64,000 nt of DNA, taken from the NCBI GenBank assembly GCA_025363635.1, contig JANYDL010000056.1:1-64000 (forward strand), in the 5' to 3' direction. The notes beneath the pieces were generated by a model, which was not told where the DNA came from, made no database searches, and saw only the letters and a program-made list of their open reading frames with translations. Source of the stretch: Actinomycetes bacterium. Lineage in GTDB: Bacteria; Actinomycetota; Actinomycetes; Nanopelagicales; Nanopelagicaceae. The position numbers and the translations under genes were made by a program. Below, piece by piece: positions 36,015 through 45,279 of the stretch (position 1 is its first letter; each line of letters opens with the position of its first letter).

Positions 36015-36898
36015 GCTTTTGGATGTGCTAGTAAAAAATCAACTACCTTGCTTGCAAAATTTCTCGCCAATGTTGGCACATGTACCCCTCCGTGAATCGT
36101 CCAGAGTTCAACCATTGTCTTTGCGCTGCACCCGTCAAAATAACTAACGCTGGTTTCTGCACCGGCTAATTTCGCCTCAAGATCCAATTTCGTTTTGGAA
36201 GCTTTAATTTTCGAGGAGCAGCCATCAAGTTTCGCCCAGGACGCCACTGTTTTTAAGGCACCAGGATATGTATTTCCTAAAATATCTCCGCCGTTATAAG
36301 CAATCGTGGCATCGGAAGTTCCCCAAATCTGGAGAACGCTTATCGGCGAAGTCGGTTTACAAGACTTCGGATCGTCGAAAGTTGCTCCTGCAAAACTAGC
36401 GATTGCAGCAATGCGATTGGAGTGCGTACAGCCCATGTGGTGAGTCATAAAGCCACCATTTGAATGGCCAACAACATAAATTCGCTTTTGATCCACGTTG
36501 TATCTCTTGGACACCGCATCAATGATGTTCATCAAATAAGCGTCATCATTTACTTTGCTGGAATAGAAATTGCAGCAGGCAGGGGTGGCATTCCAAAATC
36601 GATTGGCAGCGCCATCTTGAGTTCCATCGGGATGCACGTAAAGAATTCCCTTTTTTTCCGCTACTGATGCGAGCTGGAGATATTTCTCAGTCTCGTCACC
36701 ACTGGATGTGTAGCCGTGCAAAGCGAGAATGAGCGGAGCGGGTTTCGCCTTGTTGTAAGTAGTTGGGACAATCAATGAAAATGGACGAGCACCGGGAAAT
36801 GCGACGGCAGCTCCTTGAGCGGGAAGTGGGTTCATGCTCAGAGCGACCAAGGCGACCACTATCGCTGAAAAACTTCGCCTCGCATATCGCCCATTCAT
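36011..36898 (-). CDS. secreted PHB-depolymerase-like/LpqC-type esterase
   Basis: 295 residues. Signal peptide SAIVVALVALSMNPLPAQGA, no lipobox. Hydrolase core: APLILALHGYTSSGDETEKY, nucleophile elbow VVGHSNGGFMTHHMGC and a late His in WTIHGGVHVP. Extra Cys pairs (ACCNFYS, CTHSN, DGCSSK) suggest disulfides outside the cell. CE1/LpqC-type enzymes cut polyester or feruloyl ester bonds; the substrate is not known. Confidence 0.88.
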   Translation of the reverse strand: MNGRYARRSFSAIVVALVALSMNPLPAQGAAVAFPGARPFSLIVPTTYNKAKPAPLILALHGYTSSGDETEKYLQLASVAEKKGILYVHPDGTQDGAANRFWNATPACCNFYSSKVNDDAYLMNIIDAVSKRYNVDQKRIYVVGHSNGGFMTHHMGCTHSNRIAAIASFAGATFDDPKSCKPTSPISVLQIWGTSDATIAYNGGDILGNTYPGALKTVASWAKLDGCSSKIKASKTKLDLEAKLAGAETSVSYFDGCSAKTMVELWTIHGGVHVPTLARNFASKVVDFLLAHPKA

Positions 36899-37015
36899 AC
36901 AGGGGAGCCTAACGAACCCACAGAAAAATGAGCTCTGGAATTGCAGCGTAGGGTTCCTTTAGGTAACCTTTTGGTACTATAATTGGCAAACGTAAGCTGA
37001 AGGGTGGCGGCAAAT

Positions 37016-37225
37016 ATGGCTCAAAATGTGAAACTGTCAGAGGAGTTGGTCCAAGACGCGCGCAGAATCGCGGCGGTCGAACACCGTTCTGTTCCTAAGC
37101 AAATCGAGTTCTACTTCAAAATGGCGCTCATCGCAGAAGAAAACCCTGATCTTTCTTTTGCACTCATACGCGAAATTATGAAAGCAGATGCCGAAGAGGC
37201 CACTGAGGAATATTCATTCAATTAA
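37016..37225 (+). CDS. ParD-like antitoxin
   Basis: 69 residues. VKLSEELVQDARRIAAVEHR followed by SVPKQIEFYFKMALIAEENP matches the ParD-like antitoxin family, a ribbon-helix-helix DNA binder. GTG at 37004 is an alternative start. It overlaps the toxin start by one base (TAATG). A TACTAT (36975-36980) may be its -10, with the near-palindrome AGGTAACCT just before it as a candidate autoregulatory site. Confidence 0.82.
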   Translation: MAQNVKLSEELVQDARRIAAVEHRSVPKQIEFYFKMALIAEENPDLSFALIREIMKADAEEATEEYSFN

Positions 37226-37500
37226 TGCAAATCTTTGTAACGCCCACGTTCTCTAAATTTGCCAAAAAGGTTTCGCCCGCTCAAAAGAAATCCCTAGATA
37301 AGGCCGTCAAATCGATCGCCGAGAAAACAAAAATTGGTGATGAAAAAGTTGGCGATTTGGCAGGAATATTGATTTTCAAATTTCGTGTCCAAGATCAAAC
37401 ATGGCTACTCGCCTACCGAATGCTCTCGCCTGAATCGATCAAACTGATCATGGTGGGTCCTCATGAAAATTTTTATCGTGACATCAAGAGGATTTCTTAG
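37225..37500 (+). CDS. RelE/ParE-type toxin
   Basis: 91 residues, small basic protein with FVTPTFSKFAKKVSPAQKKS, LAYRM and a late PHENFYRDIKR typical of RelE/ParE toxins. With the antitoxin it makes a type II pair of normal size and spacing. Whether it cuts mRNA or blocks gyrase cannot be told. It ends with a 4-base convergent overlap with glcF. Confidence 0.82.
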   Translation: MQIFVTPTFSKFAKKVSPAQKKSLDKAVKSIAEKTKIGDEKVGDLAGILIFKFRVQDQTWLLAYRMLSPESIKLIMVGPHENFYRDIKRIS

Positions 37501-38543
37501 CGGGCAGCAAGCGCTACGAGTTCAGAGATATGCACGACTCGAGTTTTTAACCCAGATCGTTTCAAGGCTGTCGCGAGTTGACGAGTGCATCCAGGATTGA
37601 CAGTGGCTACATAATCCAAATTTAGCGACTTGATGTCATTAACCTTTTGAGCAACTACTCGACGACTATTCTTCTTTTGCAACAATGAATAACTTCCCGC
37701 CGCCCCACAACATCCAGAGGCATTGGGAATTTCAACATAATTACTAATCTGTCTCAAAAGGATTCGTGGTTCCTTGAAAATGCCCAAGCCATTTCGCAAG
37801 TGACAGGAATCTTGAAAGCCAACCCTGATAGTCGCACCCGATTGTTGAATTTTTGAAAGTAATACTTCTTTTTGCATCCACCACTCAGAAAATTCTTTAA
37901 CTCGCTCACGGCCAATATTAGCCGAAAGGTGAGCCGCGCAGCCTCCAGCAGTAGTCAAGATTGTGCCAGGTAAATCTTCGCCAAGCTTCACTGCCATCTT
38001 TCGGCCTAATTCCAACTCGCCATTATGCGCATGAAGGGCGCCGCAACAACCTTGATTCAAACTCACCGATATTTCGGGGGCGATATCTGCGACGGTCCGG
38101 CTCACGTGCGGAAAGAGAACTCTTTCAAAACATCCCAACATTAAATGTATATCTGATTTTGCGGAGCGGGGACGAGCGGTATGGGAGAAAAGGCCCAGTT
38201 TTCGAACTCGCCAGCGCGACTTAACAAGAAGAAAAAGTCCTCGAACAATAAGCGGGCGATTTTTCCCCTGCCAGAGAATCTCTCGCATTTCTTCTAACAG
38301 AACGCCGTACTCGACTCCGGCTGGGCATACTGGCTCGCAGGCCCGACAACCTAAACAAAAACCAGACTCAGCAAGGAGATTCTCTTTCTCCATTCGCCCT
38401 TCCTGCACGGCGCGCATCAAGGTAATGCGACCGCGAGGAGAGGATTCTTCGGCTCCAGTGAGTTGGTAAGTGGGGCAGGCGGGCAAGCAATAACCGCATG
38501 AAATACAACGATCCAATTTAGATTGAGTAAAATTCTCAGTCAC
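37497..38543 (-). CDS. glcF: glycolate oxidase iron-sulfur subunit
   Basis: 348 residues. Two [4Fe-4S] motifs CISCGYCLPACP and CLGCRACEPVCP at the N-terminus, then two CCG heterodisulfide-type motifs (CCGALHAHNG and CCGAAGSYSL). Passes electrons from GlcD to the quinone pool. Overlaps glcD by 4 bases. No glcE gene is present, so the complex may be a two-subunit form, or the FAD protein may serve D-lactate. Confidence 0.9.
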   Translation of the reverse strand: MTENFTQSKLDRCISCGYCLPACPTYQLTGAEESSPRGRITLMRAVQEGRMEKENLLAESGFCLGCRACEPVCPAGVEYGVLLEEMREILWQGKNRPLIVRGLFLLVKSRWRVRKLGLFSHTARPRSAKSDIHLMLGCFERVLFPHVSRTVADIAPEISVSLNQGCCGALHAHNGELELGRKMAVKLGEDLPGTILTTAGGCAAHLSANIGRERVKEFSEWWMQKEVLLSKIQQSGATIRVGFQDSCHLRNGLGIFKEPRILLRQISNYVEIPNASGCCGAAGSYSLLQKKNSRRVVAQKVNDIKSLNLDYVATVNPGCTRQLATALKRSGLKTRVVHISELVALAAR

Positions 38544-39931
38544 GATCCTAAACGTCCCGGATTCAATATTCCATGAGGATCAAAGACCGTTTTGATAGAG
38601 CGTTGCAACGACATTTGGACGGTGCCCAATCGCGCCTCTAAATATGGCAATTTTGCGCTTCCAACACCATGTTCGCCCGTGATTGTTCCACCCATCTCGA
38701 GAGCGAGCGTGAATATTTCGGCCATTGCTCTCTCTGCATTCTGTACTGCCTCACGATCATCTTTATCAAGAACAATGGTCGGATGAAGATTGCCATCTCC
38801 GGCGTGACCGAAGGTTCCAATCAGGAGCGCATATTTTTCTGCAATTTTTTCGATACCTGTAACAGTTGCCGCCATTAATGGGCGTGGCACCGAAATATCT
38901 TCGAGAATAGAAAGCGTTCCCAGCCGCGCCAACGCTGGCAACGAACATCGACGTGCGTACAGAAGCGCTTCCGCTGCAGCGATATCTGGAGCAAGGGTTA
39001 CTTCGCGACAGCCATCTACTCCACTCGCAATCTCTGCCATCTTTTGGACGATGGAATCAACGAAAGGCGAGTCTCCATGATCCCCGAAGAGCAAAAGAGC
39101 TCCCGCTTTAACATCTAGACCTAGGTGGGCAAAATCTTCGACGGCGGCGATGCACGTGTTATCCAGAAATTCAAGGGTTGATGGGAGTATGCCGCTTCCC
39201 ATGATTCGCTCGACCGCGATCGAGGCCGAAGTAAGGTCATCAAAATATCCCACTCCATACTTTGATGCATGAGGTCGCGCTACAAGTGCGGCGGTAATCT
39301 CGGTAAAAATTCCAAGCGTTCCTTCGCTACCGACAAGTAGTCGCGTGAGGTCATAGCCTGCAACATCCTTCACAAGTCGACCACCAGTTCGGATTACTTC
39401 TCCAGTGCCAAGCACAACTTCAAGACCCAAAATGTAATTCTTTGTAGTCCCGTATTTGAGTCCGCGCAACCCACCGGCGCTCGTGGCCACATTTCCGCCC
39501 ACTGTTGAGACGCTTCGTGAGCCAGGGTCTGGGACGAACATAAGTCCCTCCTTTCCAACCTCAGTATCGAGGTGGAGGTTTGTAACGCCAGGTTGAACCA
39601 CAGCGATCATCTCAGATTTTGATATCTCAAGAATCGAGTTCATGTTGACCATGCTCAGCACAATTCCACCGTTGAGAGGAACCGTTGCAGCGCAGAGATT
39701 GCTTCCCGCTCCTCGAGCAATGATGGGCGTCTTTGTCCTGCCGGCGAAGCGAACTACTTCTGCAACTTCAGCTGTCGTGCGGGGAGAGACAACGACCTCC
39801 GCCAGACCTCGAAAGAGTGGAGTGGCATCGTGGCTGTACGCCTCTAGTGAGACAGCGTCCCCTTTGACAATTTCTGGACCCAGCAGAGATGTGAGTTGAG
39901 TCAATAGCAACTGTGAATCGACTCTAGACAT
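38540..39931 (-). CDS. glcD: FAD-linked glycolate (or D-lactate) oxidase subunit
   Basis: 463 residues. FAD-binding PIIARGAGSNLCAATVPLNG and NVATSAGGLRGLKYGTTKNY, and a C-terminal TITGEHGVGSAKLPYLEA with the conserved His region of the VAO family. ATG 39931 gives the usual length; a longer in-frame frame to 40012 adds a hydrophobic stretch and would nearly meet the divergent korA start. Oxidises 2-hydroxy acids, typically glycolate excreted by algae. Confidence 0.9.
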   Translation of the reverse strand: MSRVDSQLLLTQLTSLLGPEIVKGDAVSLEAYSHDATPLFRGLAEVVVSPRTTAEVAEVVRFAGRTKTPIIARGAGSNLCAATVPLNGGIVLSMVNMNSILEISKSEMIAVVQPGVTNLHLDTEVGKEGLMFVPDPGSRSVSTVGGNVATSAGGLRGLKYGTTKNYILGLEVVLGTGEVIRTGGRLVKDVAGYDLTRLLVGSEGTLGIFTEITAALVARPHASKYGVGYFDDLTSASIAVERIMGSGILPSTLEFLDNTCIAAVEDFAHLGLDVKAGALLLFGDHGDSPFVDSIVQKMAEIASGVDGCREVTLAPDIAAAEALLYARRCSLPALARLGTLSILEDISVPRPLMAATVTGIEKIAEKYALLIGTFGHAGDGNLHPTIVLDKDDREAVQNAERAMAEIFTLALEMGGTITGEHGVGSAKLPYLEARLGTVQMSLQRSIKTVFDPHGILNPGRLGS

Positions 39932-40029
39932 AGTCGCTATTAAACCACCTGCCAAAAAAGTGATGTACAACAAAGTCAGCAAGGCCATTTTGGTCTTTTC
40001 TTTTCGACCCAAAGTGGCAAGATGAGCGC

Positions 40030-41859
40030 GTGGCTAAGCCCGTAGTATCACTCAATCAGGTAACAATTCGCTTCGCTGGTGACAGTGGAGATGGCATGCA
40101 ACTCACTGGTGACCGATTCACAATGGATACGGCCAGTTTAGGAAATGACCTCTCTACCTTGCCGAACTATCCGGCCGAAATTCGCGCCCCTCAGGGAACC
40201 CTCCCAGGAGTTTCTTCCTTCCAACTCCACTTCGCCGATCACCACGTTCAGACGCCAGGAGATGCTCCAGATATTTTGGTGGCAATGAATCCAGCAGCGT
40301 TAAAAGCGAACATCAAAGATCTCAAGCGGGGTGCGACGATCATCGTCGACAAAGATGAATTCACCAATCGGAATCTGACAAAAGTCGGGTACCCAGGAAA
40401 TCCACTCGATGATGGTTCACTTGATAGTTACAAAGTGCATGCTGTTCCGTTGACATCGCTAACTGTTGCTGCATTATCGCAACTAACGCTTAGCCGAAAA
40501 GAGGCAGAGCGTTCCAAGAATATGTTCGCCCTGGGCCTTCTCACATGGATGTATCACCGTCCAACTGAGTCAACAGAGAACTTCCTTAAAACAAAGTTTG
40601 CTAAGAAGCCGGACATTCTGGAAGCAAATTTGCTCGCGTATCGCACCGGTTGGAACTACGGAGAAACAACAGAAGATTTCTCAGTTTCCTACGAGATTGC
40701 GCCTGCAAAAATGCCTGCAGGACAATATCGAAATATCAGTGGCAACACTGCTATGGCCTACGGATTAATTGCGGCCTCACAGAGAAGTGGCTTGCAATTA
40801 TTTCTTGGTTCCTACCCCATCACACCAGCGTCTGACATTCTGCATGAACTCTCAAAGCATAAAAAGTTTGGGGTAATTACCTTCCAAGCCGAAGATGAAA
40901 TTGCCGCCATAGGCTCGGCTCTTGGAGCGGCTTACGGTGGCGCACTTGGAATCACAACTACCTCCGGCCCCGGCGTCGCTCTCAAGAGCGAAATGATTGG
41001 TCTCGGCGTTATGTTGGAACTGCCGCTAATCATTATTGACGTGCAACGTGGTGGCCCTTCAACGGGTCTCCCGACTAAAACAGAGCAGGCAGATCTTCTG
41101 CAAGCTATGTTTGGCCGAAATGGTGAATCTCCCGTTGCGGTTATTGCGCCATCGTCTCCAAGTGATTGCTTTGCAATTGCGGTGGAGGCGGCGCGCATTG
41201 CAACTACATATCGCGTCCCCGTCTTCATTCTTTCAGATGGCTATGTCGCGAATGGTTCAGAGCCATGGAAGATTCCAGAAGTAGATTCTCTTCCAGACCT
41301 GCATGTTGAATTTGCTAAATCTCAAGAGGATTTCAAACCGTACCTTCGCGATACAAAGACACTTGCACGCCCGTGGGCAATTCCAGGAACAAAGGGAATT
41401 GAACATCGCATCGGAGGCCTGGAAAAAGCAGATGTCACGGGAGATATTTCCTACGACGCGGCCAACCATGACCTCATGGTCCGTGCACGTGCTGCAAAGG
41501 TCGCTGGTATCGAAGTTCCAAATTTAGTCGTGGATGACCCCACCGGTGAGGCCGATGTCCTGCTCCTTGGATGGGGCTCAACCTACGGTCCTATTGCGTC
41601 GGCGGTAGAACTTCTTCGTGCAAATGGCGAACATATTGCGCAAGCCCACCTGCGTTACATCAATCCATTCCCTAAGAATCTGGGGGATGTACTCAAAAAG
41701 TACTCGAAAGTCATAGTTCCCGAAATGAACCTAGGTCAATTGTCAATGTTGCTTCGCGCGCAGTACCTTAAGGATGTAATTGGATACAACATGGTTCGAG
41801 GTTTACCTTTCACAACAACTGAAATAGTAGAAGCAACAATGGAGGTGCTCCATGGCTGA
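40030..41859 (+). CDS. korA: 2-oxoacid:ferredoxin oxidoreductase alpha (gamma-alpha fusion)
   Basis: 609 residues. The first about 190 residues are the gamma domain (GDSGDGMQLTGDRFT, PAEIRAPQGTLPGVSSFQLH), followed by the alpha part with the 2-oxoacid/CoA motif SYPITPASDILHEL and the IIDVQRGGPSTGLPTKTEQ segment. Catalyses reversible CoA-dependent oxidation of 2-oxoglutarate (or similar) with ferredoxin. GTG start at 40030. Overlaps korB by 8 bases. Confidence 0.94.
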   Translation: MAKPVVSLNQVTIRFAGDSGDGMQLTGDRFTMDTASLGNDLSTLPNYPAEIRAPQGTLPGVSSFQLHFADHHVQTPGDAPDILVAMNPAALKANIKDLKRGATIIVDKDEFTNRNLTKVGYPGNPLDDGSLDSYKVHAVPLTSLTVAALSQLTLSRKEAERSKNMFALGLLTWMYHRPTESTENFLKTKFAKKPDILEANLLAYRTGWNYGETTEDFSVSYEIAPAKMPAGQYRNISGNTAMAYGLIAASQRSGLQLFLGSYPITPASDILHELSKHKKFGVITFQAEDEIAAIGSALGAAYGGALGITTTSGPGVALKSEMIGLGVMLELPLIIIDVQRGGPSTGLPTKTEQADLLQAMFGRNGESPVAVIAPSSPSDCFAIAVEAARIATTYRVPVFILSDGYVANGSEPWKIPEVDSLPDLHVEFAKSQEDFKPYLRDTKTLARPWAIPGTKGIEHRIGGLEKADVTGDISYDAANHDLMVRARAAKVAGIEVPNLVVDDPTGEADVLLLGWGSTYGPIASAVELLRANGEHIAQAHLRYINPFPKNLGDVLKKYSKVIVPEMNLGQLSMLLRAQYLKDVIGYNMVRGLPFTTTEIVEATMEVLHG

Positions 41860-42853
41860 CCTGACTCTTACAAAGAAGGACTTCACATCTGATCAAGAAG
41901 TTAAGTGGTGCCCTGGTTGCGGTGATTACTCAATTCTTTCCACGATGCAGTCCTATCTGCCTGAGTTAGGCATCGAGCGCGAGAACATTGTTTTCATCTC
42001 TGGTATCGGTTGCTCTTCTCGCTTTCCATACTATTTGGACACTTTTGGAATGCACTCGATCCATGGGCGAGCACCAACAATTGCTACGGGCCTGGCAATA
42101 TCTCGCCCAGACTTAACAGTTTTTGTAATTACTGGTGACGGTGACTCACTCTCTATTGGAGGAAACCACCTCATTCATTCACTTCGCAGAAATATTGAAA
42201 TCAAGATCTTGTTATTCAATAACCGAATTTACGGATTAACAAAGGGTCAATATTCACCAACAAGTGAGCAAGGAAAGGTCACTAAATCAACGCCACTTGG
42301 ATCATTGGATACGCCATTTAATCCCATCTCATTAGCACTTGGCGCCGAAGCATCATTTGTTGCACGTACCGTTGATAGCGATCGTAAACATCTGACCGAG
42401 ACACTTCGCGCTGCCACAGCACATAAAGGTTCGGCACTGATTGAGATCTATCAAAACTGCCCTATTTTCAACGATGGAGCATTTGATATCGTCAAAGATA
42501 GCGAAACAAAAGGCGGCGCTCTCCTGCAACTCATTCATGGTCAACCGATAAAATCCGACACTCATGGGCTAGTCCATGCTGGTGCTTCTCTCAAGGTTGT
42601 CGAACTTAACTCGGTCCCAGAAAGTGATCTCGTTGTTCATGACGCGCATAATCCCGACCCTGCCTACGCTTTCGCACTTTCACGACTCTCTGCCTCTGAA
42701 TTGGACCATGTCCCAATCGGGGTCTTCCGAGATGTAGAGCGCAGTGGATATGGCTCTTTGGTTAACAATCAAGTTGCTGACATCATTGCCAAGCAAGGTG
42801 CCGGAGACCTGCACACATTGCTAACCAGCGGTGATACCTGGAAAGTGGATTAG
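41852..42853 (+). CDS. korB: 2-oxoacid:ferredoxin oxidoreductase beta
   Basis: 333 residues. Thiamine-diphosphate binding GDGDSLSIGGNHLIHSLRRN with Asn-Asn after it, and [4Fe-4S] Cys from WCPGCGDYS and the later YQNCPIFND. Completes the KorAB enzyme. The pair is widespread in actinobacteria and replaces or supplements the 2-oxoglutarate dehydrogenase complex. Confidence 0.94.
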   Translation: MADLTLTKKDFTSDQEVKWCPGCGDYSILSTMQSYLPELGIERENIVFISGIGCSSRFPYYLDTFGMHSIHGRAPTIATGLAISRPDLTVFVITGDGDSLSIGGNHLIHSLRRNIEIKILLFNNRIYGLTKGQYSPTSEQGKVTKSTPLGSLDTPFNPISLALGAEASFVARTVDSDRKHLTETLRAATAHKGSALIEIYQNCPIFNDGAFDIVKDSETKGGALLQLIHGQPIKSDTHGLVHAGASLKVVELNSVPESDLVVHDAHNPDPAYAFALSRLSASELDHVPIGVFRDVERSGYGSLVNNQVADIIAKQGAGDLHTLLTSGDTWKVD

Positions 42854-42859
42854 TCCAAA

Positions 42860-44047
42860 CTAATGTGAGTCGAGGAAGCGGCGGATTTGGATTGCCACCG
42901 CTGCTCCTTCTCCTACTGCCGATGCGAGTTGCTTCGTGGATCCCGCGCGGACATCACCGGCGGCAAATATTCGAGGCATCGATGTCATGAAAGCGGAATC
43001 GGTCAAAGCAAACCCCCTCACATCCCTCTTGATTTCCGTTGGGAGCCAAGAGGTATTGGGATCAAGCCCGATAAAGACGAATACTCCATCAGTCAGATAC
43101 ACAATTTCCTTATCTGAGTTGCCCTGAACCAAAATTATTGATGCGAGCTTTCCTTTATTTGCGACAAATTTTTTCACTCCTACTTCATACATAACGCTCA
43201 TCTTGGGATGGGCTAATACTTTCTCTTGCAAAAGTCGTGACCCCTTCAGTTCCGTCCCCTTCGCCAAGACAGTCACATGTTGAGCAAATTGCGTAAGAAA
43301 CAGCCCCTCCTCTAAGCCTGAGTTGCCAGCACCTATCACTGTGACTTCTGCGGCGCCTTTATAGAAAGGCCCATCGCAAGTCGCACAAAAATGTATACCA
43401 GCACCAATTAAATCTTCTTCGCCTTCGGCTTCAGTTCGTCGGTACGTCGAACCTGTTGCAATCACAAGAGCACGAGCATTGAGCAATTGCCCAGTCGAGG
43501 TGGTAACCACAACTCCGTCAGAAAGAGATTCAAACGAATCAACAGCCACTGCTTCTAACATCTCCACGTCATATCTTTGCGCTTGCAAGGTAAAACGGTG
43601 TGCTAAATCAGCACCACCAATTCCCTCTGGAAAGCCGGGATAGTTATCTAATCTCTCCGTAACACCTGCTTGACCACCCAACGCAGAACGCTCAATGATC
43701 AAGGTTTTTAGATTCTCTCTTGCAGTATAGATAGCGGTCGTCAGGGCCGCCGGCCCTCCACCCGCTATCACAACGTCATACGAGTGTGACATCGCATCTC
43801 GAGTAATCCCGAGCTTGGCAGCCAATTCGTCATTGGTGGGTTCGACTAAAAAAGATCCATCTGGAAAAAGAATGGTCGGAATTATTCGTTTGCCACCATT
43901 AATCTTTTCTACCTGTGATTGCGCTTCAGGAGAGAGTTCCATATTTACATATTCGTATGGAATTCTCTGTTGCGAGAGAAAAGTTTTTGAGCGGCGGCAA
44001 TCTGGACACCAATCAGCACCAATCAGCTTTATATCGCTCTGCATCAT
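42860..44047 (-). CDS. glutaredoxin-thioredoxin reductase fusion
   Basis: 395 residues. The first about 80 are a glutaredoxin-like domain with CPDC (Cys14, Cys17) and VEKINGGKRIIPTILFPDGS. The rest is a full thioredoxin-reductase-type flavoprotein: VIAGGGPAALTTAIYTA, IGAGNSGLEEGLFL, redox pair CATC and GDVRAGSTKQLASAVGEGAA. The fused redox domain may be its own substrate. GGGAG sits close to ATG 44047 and better spaced to ATG 44044. Last gene of the SQR-led run. Confidence 0.9.
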   Translation of the reverse strand: MMQSDIKLIGADWCPDCRRSKTFLSQQRIPYEYVNMELSPEAQSQVEKINGGKRIIPTILFPDGSFLVEPTNDELAAKLGITRDAMSHSYDVVIAGGGPAALTTAIYTARENLKTLIIERSALGGQAGVTERLDNYPGFPEGIGGADLAHRFTLQAQRYDVEMLEAVAVDSFESLSDGVVVTTSTGQLLNARALVIATGSTYRRTEAEGEEDLIGAGIHFCATCDGPFYKGAAEVTVIGAGNSGLEEGLFLTQFAQHVTVLAKGTELKGSRLLQEKVLAHPKMSVMYEVGVKKFVANKGKLASIILVQGNSDKEIVYLTDGVFVFIGLDPNTSWLPTEIKRDVRGFALTDSAFMTSMPRIFAAGDVRAGSTKQLASAVGEGAAVAIQIRRFLDSH

Positions 44048-44063
44048 TCTCCCTGTATTTAGA

Positions 44064-44705
44064 TTAAGACTTTACTAACTTTTTCGACCACTCTCGATAT
44101 GACTCTGAGAGTTCAGCGACGTTGGAGATTTCTAGGATGCGTGAACGTTCCCCGCTTTTGGCAGCATATAAATCCGCAATTGTTATGCCGTGTCTTGGCC
44201 GATAAATAATTTTGACTTCATCGCCCCTGCCAATTTCACCCTCTTGCGCGATTCGCAAATAACTGCCTGGGCGACCCGCGTTTGTGAACTCCTTGATCAA
44301 TGTTGGTCGCTCCCAAAAACCAGCAAACACTCGACACGGGATACGCGGTTGAGAGACTTCAAGGATTGCACTTCCAATTGCCCAACGCTCACCAATAACG
44401 GCGTTAGTAACGTCTACTCCTTGCGTGGTGAGGTTTTCACCGAACCGACCATGCGCGATGCTGAGTCCAATTTCGTTCTCCCACCATCGCAAATCTTCCT
44501 CTGCATATGCATAAACTGCTGCGTCATATCCTCCGTGACCCTTTCGATCCGCGATGACATCGCCTTCGACTGCATTATTTTTCAGAATCACCCGGCCATC
44601 GACAGATCGTTTATCTATTCCTGTTCGGCCTTCACTTCCCGTCCATGCGCCTTCATGCACTACGGAAGTAATGTTGACCGATAAAACGCTCCCGTTGCTT
44701 CCCAT
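44064..44705 (-). CDS. MOSC-domain protein (YiiM-like)
   Basis: About 213 residues from ATG 44705 (ATG 44726 also possible). MOSC features: DRKGHGGYDAAVYAYAEED, GRFGENLTTQGVDV and a conserved Cys in SQPRIPCRVFAGFW, where molybdenum-cofactor sulfurases and YiiM/YuaD proteins carry their reactive Cys. Likely handles molybdenum cofactor or N-hydroxylated compounds. Its place in a sulfur operon hints at a sulfur-carrier role; inference only. Confidence 0.86.
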   Translation of the reverse strand: MGSNGSVLSVNITSVVHEGAWTGSEGRTGIDKRSVDGRVILKNNAVEGDVIADRKGHGGYDAAVYAYAEEDLRWWENEIGLSIAHGRFGENLTTQGVDVTNAVIGERWAIGSAILEVSQPRIPCRVFAGFWERPTLIKEFTNAGRPGSYLRIAQEGEIGRGDEVKIIYRPRHGITIADLYAAKSGERSRILEISNVAELSESYREWSKKLVKS

Positions 44706-44731
44706 AGTTGGCGAGCGTACGCACAACTGGG

Positions 44732-45268
44732 TTAAATGAAAAGGAGTTGCGCGCCTTCAGTCATTTCAATGAAGTCCGAAGCACTAATGATGCCTTCGAC
44801 ATCATCGCGCAAATCAGCCATTGTGTATTTGTTCATGTCAGCTGACATGCGGCATGCCCACAAATGTCCGCCGGCCGCAACGATTTGGTCTAGAAAATCG
44901 GGCACCTCTGGCACGTCAAGATCAGCAATCTGCTTCTTGAGCATTTTCGTCGCCATTGCTGTCATACCGGGAGCTGGCATCATCGCCTGAGGAATATGTG
45001 CGTTGGTGCCAGGTAGATGCATGGCCGTATTACCTGCAGGACTAAATTGAAGATCATTCATCCGTGCTTTCGAAATCATGTCAAAGCCCCAGAAAGTAAA
45101 GAAGATCATCGTCTCAACTCCCTCACCTAATGCAGCATTAGCCAAAATAAGTCCTGGATAAGCCATGTCAAGATTTCCTTTTGAGCAGATAATCGCAAGC
45201 TTTCGTCCGGAATCTTCGTTGCTGGCAAAATTCGGAACTATAGATGGTGCAACTTCAGTGATTGACAT
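44732..45268 (-). CDS. DsrE/DsrF-like sulfur-relay protein (DsrE2 type)
   Basis: 178 residues. KLAIICSKGNLDMAYPGLIL, with Cys in the first loop, and HLWACRMSADMNKY, with a second conserved Cys, fit the DsrE2 group that moves sulfane sulfur. Lies 11 bases after the DsrC/TusE-like gene. In sulfur oxidisers DsrE2 works with rhodanese and TusA; here the partner is the DsrC-like protein. Confidence 0.9.
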   Translation of the reverse strand: MSITEVAPSIVPNFASNEDSGRKLAIICSKGNLDMAYPGLILANAALGEGVETMIFFTFWGFDMISKARMNDLQFSPAGNTAMHLPGTNAHIPQAMMPAPGMTAMATKMLKKQIADLDVPEVPDFLDQIVAAGGHLWACRMSADMNKYTMADLRDDVEGIISASDFIEMTEGAQLLFI

Positions 45269-45279
45269 TTCATACTCCT

